A stretch of DNA of 64,000 nucleotides from Nitrospirota bacterium (GTDB lineage Bacteria > Nitrospirota > Thermodesulfovibrionia > Thermodesulfovibrionales > SM23-35): NCBI GenBank assembly GCA_013388455.1, contig JACAFF010000028.1, forward strand, positions 1 to 64,000, given 5' to 3'. Position numbers and translations under genes: made by a program. This document shows, one piece after another, positions 46,899 to 57,123 of the stretch; the stretch's first letter is position 1; each line of letters starts with the position of its first letter. The notes beneath the pieces are model-generated. The model ran no database searches. It worked only from the letters and a program-made list of their open reading frames with translations, and had not been told where the DNA came from.

Positions 46899-48542
46899 TT
46901 ACATTTTTTCAGGAGCACTTACTCCGAGTATCTCAAGACCATCCCGAAGAACAATCCTTATAGCTTCACATAATGCAAGCCTTGCCCTGCTCAATTTAAT
47001 ATCATTCCCGATTATTCTATATTTGTTGTAATATGGGTGAAAAATTCCTGCGAGTTCCTGCAGAAAAAATGTGATCCTATGTGGCTCACGTGCATTAACA
47101 GCACCTTCAAAAACCATCTTATATGTGAGAAGTTTTTTAATAATCTTTAGTTCTTCAGATGTTGTTAAAAAACCTAATGTTGCATCATTGAGATTTTCAA
47201 CATTAATGCCATTTTCTATTGCATAATTAAAAATACTATTTATCCTTGCATTTGCATACTGCACATAAAATACAGGATTTTCTGATGATTGAGTTTTTGC
47301 AACATCGAGATCAAAATCAAGATGACTATCAGGACGTCTTGTGAGGAATATAAACTTAGTTATATCTGGGCCGACTTCATCTATTACTTCACGTAACGTA
47401 ACAAATTCCCCTGCCCTCTTTGACATCTGAACCGGTTTTCCTCCTCTCATAAGATTAACCATCTGAACTATCAAAACTTTTAATTTCTCTTTTGGATATC
47501 CGAGAGCTTCTATTACAGCCTCTATTCTTGGAATATACCCATGATGATCAGCACCCCATATGTCTATAAGCTCATCAAAACGCTTCTCTATTTTCTTTCT
47601 GTGGTATGCAATGTCTGATGTAAAATAAGTATATTCACCATCCTTTTTAATAATAACCCTGTCTTTATCATCGCCGAATAGTGTTGCCCTAAACCATGTA
47701 GCTCCATCCTTTTCATAAATAAATCCTTTATCTCTTAGATCCTCAATAGCATTTTTTACTTCACCACTATCAAAGAGTTGCCTTTCACTCTGCCAGGTAT
47801 CAAAGCTTATCCCGAACTCTTTCAAGTCATCTTTTATTCCTGACAGTATCTTGCGATATGAAAAATCGATGAAGAAATCTGAAACTTCTTGAAAATCTTT
47901 TTGATTATGCTCTTTTCCTTTTTCTCTTATTATCTCCTTTGCAATATCTTCAATATATCCACCTTTATATCCGTCTTCAGGAAACTGATAATCATTTCCC
48001 AATAATTGTTGATACCTTGCAAAAACTGACAGACCGAGGAGTTTTACCTGTTTCCCAGCATCGTTTATATAGTATTCGCGTTCAATGTTGAAACCTGCTG
48101 CTTTTAAAAGATTTGCAAGAGCTTGACCTACAGCACCTCCTCTTCCATGTCCAAGATGTAAAGGACCTGTAGGATTAGCACTTATAAATTCTATCTGAAT
48201 CTTTCTGTCTTTCCCGATATTTTCTCTCAGAAACTTACTCTTATATAAAATCAATTTTTTTAATTCTGCAAAAAGATATTCCATAGAGAATGTAAAATTT
48301 ATAAAACCTGGTCCTGCAATATCTATTTTTTTAAAAAAAGAGTTATCGCCTATATTAGACACAATATCCTCTGCTATTTTTCGAGGATGTTTTTTTAATT
48401 GCCTCGATAGTGACATTGCAACTGTTGTCGCAATGTCACCCATTGAATCATTTGGTGGTACTTCAACCTCAATTGTAGGTATTGGATCAACACCGAGTGA
48501 ATGCAGTGAAGTCTTGATAATATCTATAACATCCTTTTTCAT
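46899..48542 (-). CDS. argS: Arginyl-tRNA synthetase
   Basis: A class I synthetase of 547 residues. The HIGH-like motif PLHLGHGRGG, the KMSKS-equivalent VQMSKRAGEF, YVQYANARI and the C-terminal anticodon-binding domain (ending LGVSAPEKM) are present. The start overlaps the YvlD-like gene stop by four bases. Confidence 0.95.
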   Translation of the reverse strand: MKKDVIDIIKTSLHSLGVDPIPTIEVEVPPNDSMGDIATTVAMSLSRQLKKHPRKIAEDIVSNIGDNSFFKKIDIAGPGFINFTFSMEYLFAELKKLILYKSKFLRENIGKDRKIQIEFISANPTGPLHLGHGRGGAVGQALANLLKAAGFNIEREYYINDAGKQVKLLGLSVFARYQQLLGNDYQFPEDGYKGGYIEDIAKEIIREKGKEHNQKDFQEVSDFFIDFSYRKILSGIKDDLKEFGISFDTWQSERQLFDSGEVKNAIEDLRDKGFIYEKDGATWFRATLFGDDKDRVIIKKDGEYTYFTSDIAYHRKKIEKRFDELIDIWGADHHGYIPRIEAVIEALGYPKEKLKVLIVQMVNLMRGGKPVQMSKRAGEFVTLREVIDEVGPDITKFIFLTRRPDSHLDFDLDVAKTQSSENPVFYVQYANARINSIFNYAIENGINVENLNDATLGFLTTSEELKIIKKLLTYKMVFEGAVNAREPHRITFFLQELAGIFHPYYNKYRIIGNDIKLSRARLALCEAIRIVLRDGLEILGVSAPEKM

Positions 48543-48919
48543 TGTCTATAGTATCTAATCTTTTTTAGTCCCGTAATCCAAGAAAGCAACATGCTTACAA
48601 TACTTACAATTAATGCTCCTTTAAAAGCAGGCCCAAAACCATTAATTTCAAACCCGAGTTTAAAGGGGATTGAGAGTTGAGCAGTAATCGTAAGCATCAG
48701 GGTATTGACGATGAGAGTAAAAAGTCCAAGGGTAAAAATAATCAGAGGAATTGTGAAAAGAGTAATTAACGGCTTTATAAATGTATTAACAATACCAAAA
48801 ATTGCACCAATAATAATCATTTTCCACCATTCTCCTGTAAAGGTTATACCATCAATAAGCCTTACTGCTACAGCAATAGAAAAGGCATTTATCATTATTT
48901 TCAATATTAAATAGGCCAC
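48539..48919 (-). CDS. Phage-holin-like four-TM membrane protein (YvlD/PF04020 type)
   Basis: A 126-residue membrane protein with four hydrophobic segments and the family pattern GAIFGIVNTFIKPLITLFTIPLIIFTLGLFTLIVNTLML. The family is widespread in bacteria; despite its name it is a normal chromosomal membrane protein of unknown role. It is translationally coupled to argS. Confidence 0.8.
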   Translation of the reverse strand: MAYLILKIMINAFSIAVAVRLIDGITFTGEWWKMIIIGAIFGIVNTFIKPLITLFTIPLIIFTLGLFTLIVNTLMLTITAQLSIPFKLGFEINGFGPAFKGALIVSIVSMLLSWITGLKKIRYYRQ

Positions 48920-49019
48920 ATAATATTTTACCCTCGATTATATATTTTTTGTTGAAATTTTGAACAAATGCTATAATAAGCAAAATTGTTCATCAATTAC
49001 TAACAAGGGTAAATCGTAT

Positions 49020-50762
49020 ATGAGATCATTAAGGATTGCTCTTGCTCAGATTAATCCGACAGTCGGCGATTTTGAAGCCAATATCTTTAAAATTGTTCAA
49101 TATATTGAGAAAGCTATTAAATTAAGAGCTGACATTATAGCTTTCCCTGAACTTTCTATAAGTGGTTATCCTCCTGAAGATCTTCTTTTAAAGCCGCAAT
49201 TTATCAATGATAACCTGAATGCCTTGAAAACTATCCAGAAAAGCACAACAAATATAACTGCTATTGTAGGTTTTATTGACAAAAGAGATGATATTTTCAA
49301 TGCTGCAGCAATAATTTATAACAAAAAAATTATAGATGTATATCACAAAATGTATCTGCCAAATTATGGTGTCTTTGATGAATATCGATATTTTCAGGCA
49401 GGCACAAGATGCCCTATATATCAGTTGGGTAACACATGGATTGGGGTGAATATATGTGAAGATATATGGTATCCAGAAGGACCTTCAAGAATTCAATCTC
49501 TTGCAGGTGCTGAAGTCATCATCAATATCAATGCTTCACCATATCGTATAGGCAAAGGAAAATTCAGGGAAACAATGTTAGCAACTCGTGCAACAGATAA
49601 CATTGTTATAATCGCATATTTAAATATAGTCGGCGGGCAGGACGAACTGATTTTCGACGGACATAGCATGATAATTGATCAGAATGGCAAGGTAATTGCA
49701 CGTGGGAAACAATTTAAAGAAGATCTCATTATTGCTGACATTGATCTTGAAGGAATCATAATGAAAAGATTACATGCTCCATTGAGACGACAAGAAATAT
49801 CAAAACTCAATAAAGGATCATTAGAAAAGATCCAGATTTTTACTGAAAAGAAAACTCCTATGAAAAGAAAATATATAAGCAAACCGTCCTTAAAATGTAA
49901 ACCGGTTTTTGAACCCTTGGAAGAAATCTATAATGCTCTTGTACTCGGTACACATGATTATATTAAGAAGAATGATTTTAAGGGGGTTGTAGTAGGTTTG
50001 AGTGGCGGAATTGATTCTTCGCTTGTCGCAACAATTGCTGTAGAGGCTATCGGTAAACATAAAGTGTATGGTATTTTCATGCCTTCTCCTTATACATCAA
50101 AAATAAGCAGAGAAGATGCATATGAACTTGCAGAGAATATTGGAATAAAATTGATAGAAGTACCTATTCACAATATATTTCAGAGTTATTTAAATACATT
50201 AAAAAAAGAATTCTGTGGATTAGCAATGGATAAAACTGAAGAAAATATTCAGGCAAGGATTCGTGGCAATATCCTTATGTCATTTTCGAACAAATTTGGC
50301 TGGCTGGTTTTGACGACAGGAAATAAATCGGAGATGAGCGTCGGTTATGCAACCCTTTACGGAGATATGGCTGGTGGTTTTGCTGTACTTAAAGACGTAC
50401 CGAAAACTTTAGTTTATGAACTCAGCAAATGGAAAAACAAGAAATCACGAAAGATATTGATACCAGAGAGAGTTTTAACAAAAGAGCCTTCTGCTGAACT
50501 TAAGCCCGGGCAGAAAGATAGCGATACACTTCCTCCTTATCCGATACTTGATAACATAATTAAGGCTTATGTTGAAGAAGATAAAAGCTTTGAAGAGATC
50601 GCATCTCTTGGTTTAGATATTAATTTGATATGTAATGTAATCACAATGATTGATAAGAGCGAATATAAGAGAAGACAGTCACCTCCCGGAATCAAAATTA
50701 CAGAGAGAGCATTCGGAAGAGATAGGCGTTTTCCTATAACAAATAAATACAGGGGGTACTAA
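49020..50762 (+). CDS. nadE: Glutamine-dependent NAD+ synthetase
   Basis: Makes NAD+ from nicotinate adenine dinucleotide using glutamine. The nitrilase-type glutaminase domain has E44 ([10 protein letters not shown]), the Lys of [10 protein letters not shown] and the Cys of [11 protein letters not shown]; the synthetase domain has [11 protein letters not shown] and [12 protein letters not shown] start at the ATG at 49020, where the conserved N-terminus begins, rather than 20 codons upstream. Length 580 residues. With nadC downstream, this run supplies two NAD-biosynthesis steps. Confidence 0.93.
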   Translation: MRSLRIALAQINPTVGDFEANIFKIVQYIEKAIKLRADIIAFPELSISGYPPEDLLLKPQFINDNLNALKTIQKSTTNITAIVGFIDKRDDIFNAAAIIYNKKIIDVYHKMYLPNYGVFDEYRYFQAGTRCPIYQLGNTWIGVNICEDIWYPEGPSRIQSLAGAEVIININASPYRIGKGKFRETMLATRATDNIVIIAYLNIVGGQDELIFDGHSMIIDQNGKVIARGKQFKEDLIIADIDLEGIIMKRLHAPLRRQEISKLNKGSLEKIQIFTEKKTPMKRKYISKPSLKCKPVFEPLEEIYNALVLGTHDYIKKNDFKGVVVGLSGGIDSSLVATIAVEAIGKHKVYGIFMPSPYTSKISREDAYELAENIGIKLIEVPIHNIFQSYLNTLKKEFCGLAMDKTEENIQARIRGNILMSFSNKFGWLVLTTGNKSEMSVGYATLYGDMAGGFAVLKDVPKTLVYELSKWKNKKSRKILIPERVLTKEPSAELKPGQKDSDTLPPYPILDNIIKAYVEEDKSFEEIASLGLDINLICNVITMIDKSEYKRRQSPPGIKITERAFGRDRRFPITNKYRGY

Positions 50763-50766
50763 TAAC

Positions 50767-50958
50767 ATGGAAATTAAAGAAGAGTTTAGAGTTTGTCCGA
50801 ATTGTTCTTACACAAAAGGCTTCCATGTTTTTTTTAAAAAAACGAAAACTAAAACAAAAATTGGATTAATATGCCCTCAATGTGGAACTTCTTATGACAT
50901 TGGATGGATGATATCTGGTATAAAGAATCTTAAACCAGAAAAAGGAGTTGAATACTAA
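50767..50958 (+). CDS. Small zinc-ribbon protein
   Basis: A 63-residue protein with two CxxC pairs (VCPNCSYTKGFHVFF and LICPQCGTSYDIGW), typical of a rubredoxin-like zinc ribbon. It is tucked between nadE and the membrane-anchored 86-residue gene, with overlapping stop and start. Function unknown. Confidence 0.65.
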   Translation: MEIKEEFRVCPNCSYTKGFHVFFKKTKTKTKIGLICPQCGTSYDIGWMISGIKNLKPEKGVEY

Positions 50959-51218
50959 TGAAAAAAACTATTTTAACAGTTGGTGTTTTCTTTTTCTTTG
51001 TTATTATATTTTTAGTTGGAATAACATGTTCTGAAAGTTCAAAAAATTTTCAGTATAAAACACAACCAGAAATTCAGCAGATAAAAGTAAATAAACCTGT
51101 GAAGATCAAACTGAAGCGTTCAGTCGAAGGAAAATACTCATGGGATCTATCTGGAGATAGTGTGGATGAAGTTGTCAAAGCAGATAAACGATTAAAGAAA
51201 CTTTTGAAGATAGAGTGA
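50958..51218 (+). CDS. Small membrane-anchored or exported protein
   Basis: An 86-residue protein with a hydrophobic N-terminus (7-23), a Cys at 28 in a sequence that only weakly resembles a lipobox, and a soluble C-terminal half (KPVKIKLKRSVEGKYSWDLSGDSVDEVVKADKRLKKLL). It overlaps both neighbours by one to four bases, so it belongs to the nadE-rsmI operon. Function unknown. Confidence 0.6.
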   Translation: MKKTILTVGVFFFFVIIFLVGITCSESSKNFQYKTQPEIQQIKVNKPVKIKLKRSVEGKYSWDLSGDSVDEVVKADKRLKKLLKIE

Positions 51219-52042
51219 TAGGCACTCTTTATATAGTTTCTACGCCAATAGGTAATCTCGAGGATATTACCTTGAGAGCTATAAGGATACTCAAAGAGGT
51301 TGATATAATAGCAGCAGAAGATACCCGTAATTCATTAAAATTACTCAACCATTATGGTATTTCCAAACCAATGATAAGTTATTGGGGTGCAAAGGAAAAG
51401 ATCAAAGCGCATGAGATAATAAGCAGACTGCGTTCAGGTCAATCAGTAGCTCTTATATCAGATGCAGGAACCCCTGGTATATCAGATCCTGGTGCTATTG
51501 TTATAAAAAAAGCAATAGAAGAAAAAATACCTTTAACAGTAATACCAGGACCTACATCTTTCGTCGCTGCTCTGTCATTATCTGGACTATCTACAGAACA
51601 GTTTACTTTTATTGGCTTTCTTCCTTCAAATAAAAGTCAGCGATTGAAAGCTTTGAAAAATTTATGCTTCGAAACCAGAACTCTCATATTCTATGAAGCA
51701 CCTCATAGAGTCTTTGAGACACTTATTGACATGGATAAAATATTTTCTGAAAGAAGAGCAGCGATTATTAAAGAAATATCAAAAATTCATGAGGAAGTTT
51801 TTAGAGGTTTCATACATGAATTACTCCCCTTATTTGAACATTCGAAGATATACGGTGAGTATATAATCATAGTTGAAGGAAGAAGTTCTATAAAATATAT
51901 TTTACCAGAGGATGCTCTATCTGAAGTACACTCCCTTATGAAGAAAGGTTTAAGCAGGAAAGAAGCTGTACAAAGGATTGCAGAACAATATAATATAAGT
52001 AAAAAAGAGCTTTATAATAAAAGCCTTTATTATATTACTTGA
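51215..52042 (+). CDS. rsmI: 16S rRNA (C1402-2'-O)-methyltransferase RsmI
   Basis: A SAM-dependent tetrapyrrole-methylase-fold enzyme. The 275-residue protein starts at a GTG overlapping the previous stop. Seen: YIVSTPIGNLEDITLRAI, AAEDTRNS, SDAGTPGISDPG, VIPGPTSFVAALSLSG, and YEAPHRVFETL. It methylates C1402 in the 16S decoding centre. Confidence 0.93.
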   Translation: MIGTLYIVSTPIGNLEDITLRAIRILKEVDIIAAEDTRNSLKLLNHYGISKPMISYWGAKEKIKAHEIISRLRSGQSVALISDAGTPGISDPGAIVIKKAIEEKIPLTVIPGPTSFVAALSLSGLSTEQFTFIGFLPSNKSQRLKALKNLCFETRTLIFYEAPHRVFETLIDMDKIFSERRAAIIKEISKIHEEVFRGFIHELLPLFEHSKIYGEYIIIVEGRSSIKYILPEDALSEVHSLMKKGLSRKEAVQRIAEQYNISKKELYNKSLYYIT

Positions 52043-52100
52043 CTTTTTCATAACTTAACAATAAAATTCTTCAAGATATATAAAAATAATGAGGTGACCA

Positions 52101-53060
52101 TTGGCACATAAACTTTTTCTTGCAGATGACAGTATTACGATTCAGAAAGTAGTAGAGCTAATACTTGCTGAAGAAGGATTCGATATTAAGACTGCAAATA
52201 CTGGAGAAGAGGCATTGACTGCTATCCCTACATACATGCCTGATATAATACTTGCAGATATCGAAATGCCAAAAATAAACGGTTATCAGCTATGTGAAAA
52301 AATTAAGGAAAATCCAATTACAAGTAATATTCCAGTAATACTACTTGCAGGAGCATTTGAACCTATAAATGAAGAAATGGTAAAGCAGGTACGTGCTGAT
52401 GACTTTATTGTAAAACCTTTTGAATCACAGGAGCTAATCAATAAAATAAACTCTGCTTTATCATTAAAAGCTATTGAAGGAGAAAGAAAATTCGAAGAAC
52501 TTAAAGAAGAAGGCAAAGAAGAATTAGCTGAGGTCATCCATGAAGATGATTTATGGTCATTTGAGCAGATTTCTGAAGAGACTGAAGCAAAAGTCTTGGC
52601 AACAGAATCAGAAGAAACTGAAGAAGCTATTTCAGAAGCATACCTTGAAGTAGCAGAAGAGATTCCTTTAGAAGTTCCATCTATTGAAGAAGAAATCAAA
52701 ACCCAAGAAATTGAATCTGCAAAAGTTGTTAGCGGTATTCCAGCAGCAGAAATTCCCACTAAAGATGAACTGATTAAGATCTTTAAGGATTCGGTTCATG
52801 AACGCATAGATGAATTAATCTCCTCTGTTAATTTAAAGGAATTAATCAATACCTCTCTCATGCCTGTCTTGAGAGATTCAGTCGAAAAGATACTTTGGGA
52901 AGTTGCACCTGACCTTGTTGAGAGAATGCTTAAAGAAATGTTAAAAGGTTCACTTGAGTCCCTTACAAAAGAGGTTGAAAAGGTGATATGGGAGACTGTA
53001 CCTGATCTTGCTGAGACTTTGATTTCAAAGGAAATAGAGAGGATTAGGTCGGAATTTTAG
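52101..53060 (+). CDS. CheY-like receiver with a helical C-terminal output tail
   Basis: TTG start with GAGGTG eight bases upstream. A receiver domain (about 3-122) has D9-D10, phospho-acceptor in ILADIEMP (about D53) and K in FIVKPF. A Glu-rich linker (about 130-215) follows, then a C-terminal part (about 225-319) with two similar 35-residue units: LRDSVEKILWEVAPDLVERML and TKEVEKVIWETVPDLAETLI. I do not recognise this tail as a DNA-binding or enzymatic domain; it resembles the tails of polarity or motility response regulators. Length 319 residues. It could be the partner of the MglA-like GTPase encoded at 10367. Confidence 0.65.
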   Translation: MAHKLFLADDSITIQKVVELILAEEGFDIKTANTGEEALTAIPTYMPDIILADIEMPKINGYQLCEKIKENPITSNIPVILLAGAFEPINEEMVKQVRADDFIVKPFESQELINKINSALSLKAIEGERKFEELKEEGKEELAEVIHEDDLWSFEQISEETEAKVLATESEETEEAISEAYLEVAEEIPLEVPSIEEEIKTQEIESAKVVSGIPAAEIPTKDELIKIFKDSVHERIDELISSVNLKELINTSLMPVLRDSVEKILWEVAPDLVERMLKEMLKGSLESLTKEVEKVIWETVPDLAETLISKEIERIRSEF

Positions 53061-55759
53061 AAAAAAGCTTCAATCCACAGGGTATCGAAGTAAAATGGTA
53101 TGAATATTGGATGAAAAAGGGGTTTTTTTCCCCTGAATCGATTCCAGTAGGTCCTTATTATTCATTAGTAATCCCCCCTCCCAATGTTACTGGCTCTCTT
53201 CATATGGGCCATGCTCTTAATACAGTACTGCAGGATATTCTCTCACGCTGGAAGCGTATGTCAGGATATAAGGTTCTCTGGTTGCCAGGCACTGACCATG
53301 CAGGCATTGCAACCCAGAATGTTGTTGAAAAACAACTAGCATCTGAAGGCCTTGACAGGCATAAACTTGGACGCGAAGATTTTATAAAGAGGGTCTGGCA
53401 ATGGAAATTTGAATATGGAGGACGAATTATTCACCAGCTTAAAAGACTGGGGGCCTCATGCGACTGGGGTAGAGAAAGATTTACACTTGATGAAGGATTA
53501 TCGAGTGCTGTAAGAGAGGTTTTTATAAAACTCTATGAAGATGGACTTATATATAGAGATAACAGGTTAGTTCAATGGTGTCCACGTTGTCACACTGCAC
53601 TTTCAGATTTAGAAGTTGAATACGAAGAATTGGATGGGAAACTAACATATATAAGATATCCGCTTTCAGATAACAGCAGCAAATATATAACAGTAGCTAC
53701 CACAAGACCTGAGACTATGCTTGGTGACACTGCTGTTGCAGTAAATCCTGATGATGAAAGATACACTGAATTTATAGGAAAAACAGTAAGACTGCCTTTA
53801 ACAGAGCGTATAATTCCTATAATTGCTGATAAAGCAGTAGACCCTTCGTTTGGGACGGGTGCTGTTAAGGTAACCCCTGCTCATGATTTTAATGATGAAG
53901 CAATGGCAAAAAGGCAGAACCCTCCCCTGAAATTTATAACAGTTATTGGAGACGATGGATATATGACATCCCTTGCAGGGAAGAATTATGCAGGTCTTGA
54001 TAGGTACGAATGTAGGAGACTTGTTTTGAAAGATTTAAAGGAACTTAATCTAATTGAAAAAGAGGATCTACACAAATATGCATTAGGACATTGCTATCGT
54101 TGCAAGACAGTAACTGAACCACTATTAACCCAGCAGTGGTATGTCAATGTGCAATCTATGTCCAAGGAAGCCATCAGAGCTGTCAGAGATGGCAGAATTA
54201 AGATTATTCCTAAGATCTGGGAGAACACATATTTTTCATGGATGGAGAACATCAGAGACTGGTGTATCTCACGTCAGATATGGTGGGGACATCGAATACC
54301 TGTGTGGTATTGTAATGAAATGAAAAGTCATGAATGCAGAATGCGAAAAGGTATTATTGTTTCAAAAAAGGAACCAGAGATATGTCCTTATTGTAATTCT
54401 GACAAACTTATACAAGATGAAGACGTCCTTGATACGTGGTTTTCATCTGCACTCTGGCCATTTTCAACATTAGGTTGGCCTGATAATACCGACGACCTGA
54501 AAAACTTCTATCCTACAAGTGTTCTTGTAACTGCGTTTGATATTTTATTCTTCTGGGTCGCAAGAATGATAATGATGGGACTCAAATTCATGCATGATGT
54601 GCCATTCAAAGATGTATATATCCATGCCCTTATAAGAGATATGAAAGGGCATAAGATGTCAAAATCTAAAGGAAATGTTATCGATCCATTAATAATGATG
54701 GATAAATATGGAACAGATGCTTTCAGGTTCACACTTGCAGCCTTTGCTGCACAGGGCCGTGATATCAAATTCTCAGAAGACAGGGTTGAGGGATACCGTC
54801 ATTTTGTAAATAAGATCTGGAATGCAGCAAGGTTCATAACCATGAATACCGAAACTCAGAATGTTTCATCTAAAATCTATATGTCCCTTCCAGGAAGATG
54901 GATATTAAGTAGACTTTCAACTACAGTTGACCAGATAAATAATGCTCTTAACGAATACCGTTTCAACGACGCCGCAAGTAGTATATATCAATTTCTATGG
55001 CACGAATTTTGTGATTGGTATATTGAGATGGCTAAAATCGACCTTCAGGATACTAAATATGAAAGTGGAGCACGATGGTGCCTTCTTCATACTTTTGAAA
55101 CATCTTTAAGATTACTACATCCTTTCATGCCTTTCGTTACTGAAGAGTTATGGCAGAAAATAAAGGATTTAAAAATAAAAATTATGAACCAATATTCAAT
55201 TGTAAGCGAAGAAAAACTAAAGGAAAGTATAATGATATCAGATTTTCCTAAATCAGTTCATAAGGATTATGATGCAGAAAAAGAAATGTTTTATCTAATT
55301 GATGCTGTTACTGGAATTAGAACAATAAGGGGTGAATTGAATATTACACCATCTCTTAAAATCAATGTATCTATAAAAACACTCATTACCGAAGCAGAAA
55401 AATTATTAAATGAAAACATTCAGTATCTCTTATGGCTTTCAAGGGCAAAAGAAATAAAAATAGGTATGAATGTAAAGAAACCATCCCATTCAGCTACTTC
55501 TGTTAAAAACTCTATGGAAATATATATTCCTCTTAAAGGCTTATTGAATATTACAACTGAACTCGATAGACTCAATAAAGATGAGGCAAAAATCGAAGAA
55601 TCATTATCTATTTTGAATAAGAAATTATTTAATGAAGACTTTATTAAAAAGGCTCCAAAAGAGATTGTTGAAAAGGAAAAGGCAAAATATGAAGAACTAA
55701 TTAATATTAAAGAGAGGATATTAAAAAGTAAAAAAATACTTAAAGAGGCGGAGGACTAA
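53054..55759 (+). CDS. valS: Valyl-tRNA synthetase, apparent ATT start
   Basis: A class I synthetase. The HIGH motif is in NVTGSLHMGHAL and KMSKS in GHKMSKSKGN; the editing domain (TTRPETMLGDTAVAV, GTGAVKVTPAHD), anticodon-binding domain and C-terminal coiled coil are present. The conserved N-terminal stretch (FNPQGIEVKWYEYW) lies upstream of the first ATG at 53111, in a frame whose preceding stop is 53045-53047. ATT at 53054, with AGG five bases upstream, is the best start, giving 901 residues; starting at 53111 would drop that segment and has no ribosome site. It overlaps the end of the response-regulator gene. Confidence 0.88.
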   Translation: MLEKSFNPQGIEVKWYEYWMKKGFFSPESIPVGPYYSLVIPPPNVTGSLHMGHALNTVLQDILSRWKRMSGYKVLWLPGTDHAGIATQNVVEKQLASEGLDRHKLGREDFIKRVWQWKFEYGGRIIHQLKRLGASCDWGRERFTLDEGLSSAVREVFIKLYEDGLIYRDNRLVQWCPRCHTALSDLEVEYEELDGKLTYIRYPLSDNSSKYITVATTRPETMLGDTAVAVNPDDERYTEFIGKTVRLPLTERIIPIIADKAVDPSFGTGAVKVTPAHDFNDEAMAKRQNPPLKFITVIGDDGYMTSLAGKNYAGLDRYECRRLVLKDLKELNLIEKEDLHKYALGHCYRCKTVTEPLLTQQWYVNVQSMSKEAIRAVRDGRIKIIPKIWENTYFSWMENIRDWCISRQIWWGHRIPVWYCNEMKSHECRMRKGIIVSKKEPEICPYCNSDKLIQDEDVLDTWFSSALWPFSTLGWPDNTDDLKNFYPTSVLVTAFDILFFWVARMIMMGLKFMHDVPFKDVYIHALIRDMKGHKMSKSKGNVIDPLIMMDKYGTDAFRFTLAAFAAQGRDIKFSEDRVEGYRHFVNKIWNAARFITMNTETQNVSSKIYMSLPGRWILSRLSTTVDQINNALNEYRFNDAASSIYQFLWHEFCDWYIEMAKIDLQDTKYESGARWCLLHTFETSLRLLHPFMPFVTEELWQKIKDLKIKIMNQYSIVSEEKLKESIMISDFPKSVHKDYDAEKEMFYLIDAVTGIRTIRGELNITPSLKINVSIKTLITEAEKLLNENIQYLLWLSRAKEIKIGMNVKKPSHSATSVKNSMEIYIPLKGLLNITTELDRLNKDEAKIEESLSILNKKLFNEDFIKKAPKEIVEKEKAKYEELINIKERILKSKKILKEAED

Positions 55760-55760
55760 A

Positions 55761-56249
55761 ATGGCTAATAAGCAGAAAGATAAGATACAAAAAAGCGACC
55801 TGGAATTCATTGAAGGTGAGTTTATTAATATAAAACAGAGTACTATAAGGGCTGTTGAAGGGGGACACATAGAACTTCAGCAGGTTGGAGCTTTAAGTAT
55901 TGATGGCGAAAAAATAGATATCACTCAGGGTGCCTCAGGATTACTCAGAGGAAACGAGATAAATCTGAATCAAAGTATTAGTGCAATAACTGCCGGCAAC
56001 CATGTTTCTGTAAATTACTCACTAACACCCCTTTCTATCTCTAGAGAAGATGTATCTGTAAGTAGATCAGCTATTGGATGTTTAGCTGCAAAGAATATAA
56101 AATCAGAAAATACTTCTGCCTTTCTGGTTATTTCTAACAAAATAGAAGGTGATATAACAACAGTGCTCGACTGGCGCTCTGCTCTTGCACTTGGTGCTGT
56201 ATTAGGAGGAGTTTGGGGTCTTTTTTCTCTGCTATTAAAAAGGAAATAG
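55761..56249 (+). CDS. Repeat protein with a C-terminal membrane anchor
   Basis: A 162-residue protein. About 10-135 consist of short strand-like repeats of the form ..I.L.Q.....I.G..I.I.Q.....L.G..I.L.Q (IELQQVGALSIDGEKIDITQ; LLRGNEINLNQSISAI), suggesting a small beta-helix or beta-solenoid as in bactofilins or polymer-forming proteins. A C-terminal hydrophobic helix (about 144-158) and RK tail would anchor it. It fits tightly between valS and nadC. Function unknown; it could be an assembly protein at the membrane. Confidence 0.6.
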   Translation: MANKQKDKIQKSDLEFIEGEFINIKQSTIRAVEGGHIELQQVGALSIDGEKIDITQGASGLLRGNEINLNQSISAITAGNHVSVNYSLTPLSISREDVSVSRSAIGCLAAKNIKSENTSAFLVISNKIEGDITTVLDWRSALALGAVLGGVWGLFSLLLKRK

Positions 56250-56250
56250 A

Positions 56251-57084
56251 GTGGATATTCCTCCAAGTGTAATAAATATCATTCATACTGCTCTTGAAGA
56301 AGATATAGGAACCGGAGATATCACAACAACCCTTCTGATACCTGAAGAAAATCACTCAATAGCAACCTTTAAGGGAAAAGAAGATTTCATTTTAGCAGGT
56401 ATACCTTTTTGTAGAGAAGTCTTTCGGTTACTTGATCCTTCAATAATATTTACAGCGGTTCTTTCAGAAGGTACTCAGGTTCATAAAGGTGAAATAATCG
56501 CAAAGGTTTCTGGAAAGACAAGTACAATTTTAAAAGGGGAAAGGGTAAGTCTGAATATTTTACAAAGGCTTTCTGGAATAGCAACTCTGACGCGCATGTT
56601 CCATAACAAGATTAAAGGTACTAAGGCTAAAATACTCGATACAAGAAAGACAACCCCATGTCTCCGATTTATGGAGAAGTATGCAGTAAGAATCGGAGGA
56701 GGCAATAACCACAGGTTTGGACTATTTGATGGTATTCTTATTAAAGATAACCACATAAATGCCGTTGGTGGTATCAAAGAAGCTGTCATGCGAGCAAAAG
56801 AACATTATCATCTTATTAAGATTGAGGTAGAAGTTCAGAAACTTGAAGAACTCGTTGAGGCAATTGAAGCAGGAGCAGACGTGATTATGCTTGATAATAT
56901 GCCCCTTTCCAATATAAAAGAAGCTGTAAAGATTTCTAATGGTAGGGTTTTACTTGAAGCTTCAGGGAATATCAATCTTGAGAATATAAGAGAAGTCGCT
57001 GAGGCCGGTGTTGATTTTATCTCTATAGGTGCACTTACTCATTCTGCTAAAGCAGTTGACATCAGCTTGAAAATAAGTGAATAG
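56251..57084 (+). CDS. nadC: Nicotinate-nucleotide pyrophosphorylase (quinolinate phosphoribosyltransferase)
   Basis: Converts quinolinate and PRPP to nicotinate mononucleotide in NAD synthesis. A GTG start lies two bases after the previous gene. Seen: EDIGTGDITT, ERVSLNILQRLSGIAT, DTRKTTPCLR, RIGGGNNHRFGLFDGILIKDNH and IMLDNM. Length 277 residues. Completes the NAD-related pair with nadE. Confidence 0.93.
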   Translation: MDIPPSVINIIHTALEEDIGTGDITTTLLIPEENHSIATFKGKEDFILAGIPFCREVFRLLDPSIIFTAVLSEGTQVHKGEIIAKVSGKTSTILKGERVSLNILQRLSGIATLTRMFHNKIKGTKAKILDTRKTTPCLRFMEKYAVRIGGGNNHRFGLFDGILIKDNHINAVGGIKEAVMRAKEHYHLIKIEVEVQKLEELVEAIEAGADVIMLDNMPLSNIKEAVKISNGRVLLEASGNINLENIREVAEAGVDFISIGALTHSAKAVDISLKISE

Positions 57085-57123
57085 TTTGCTATTTTTATTT
57101 TAAAATAAAAAAGGAGGAAGATA

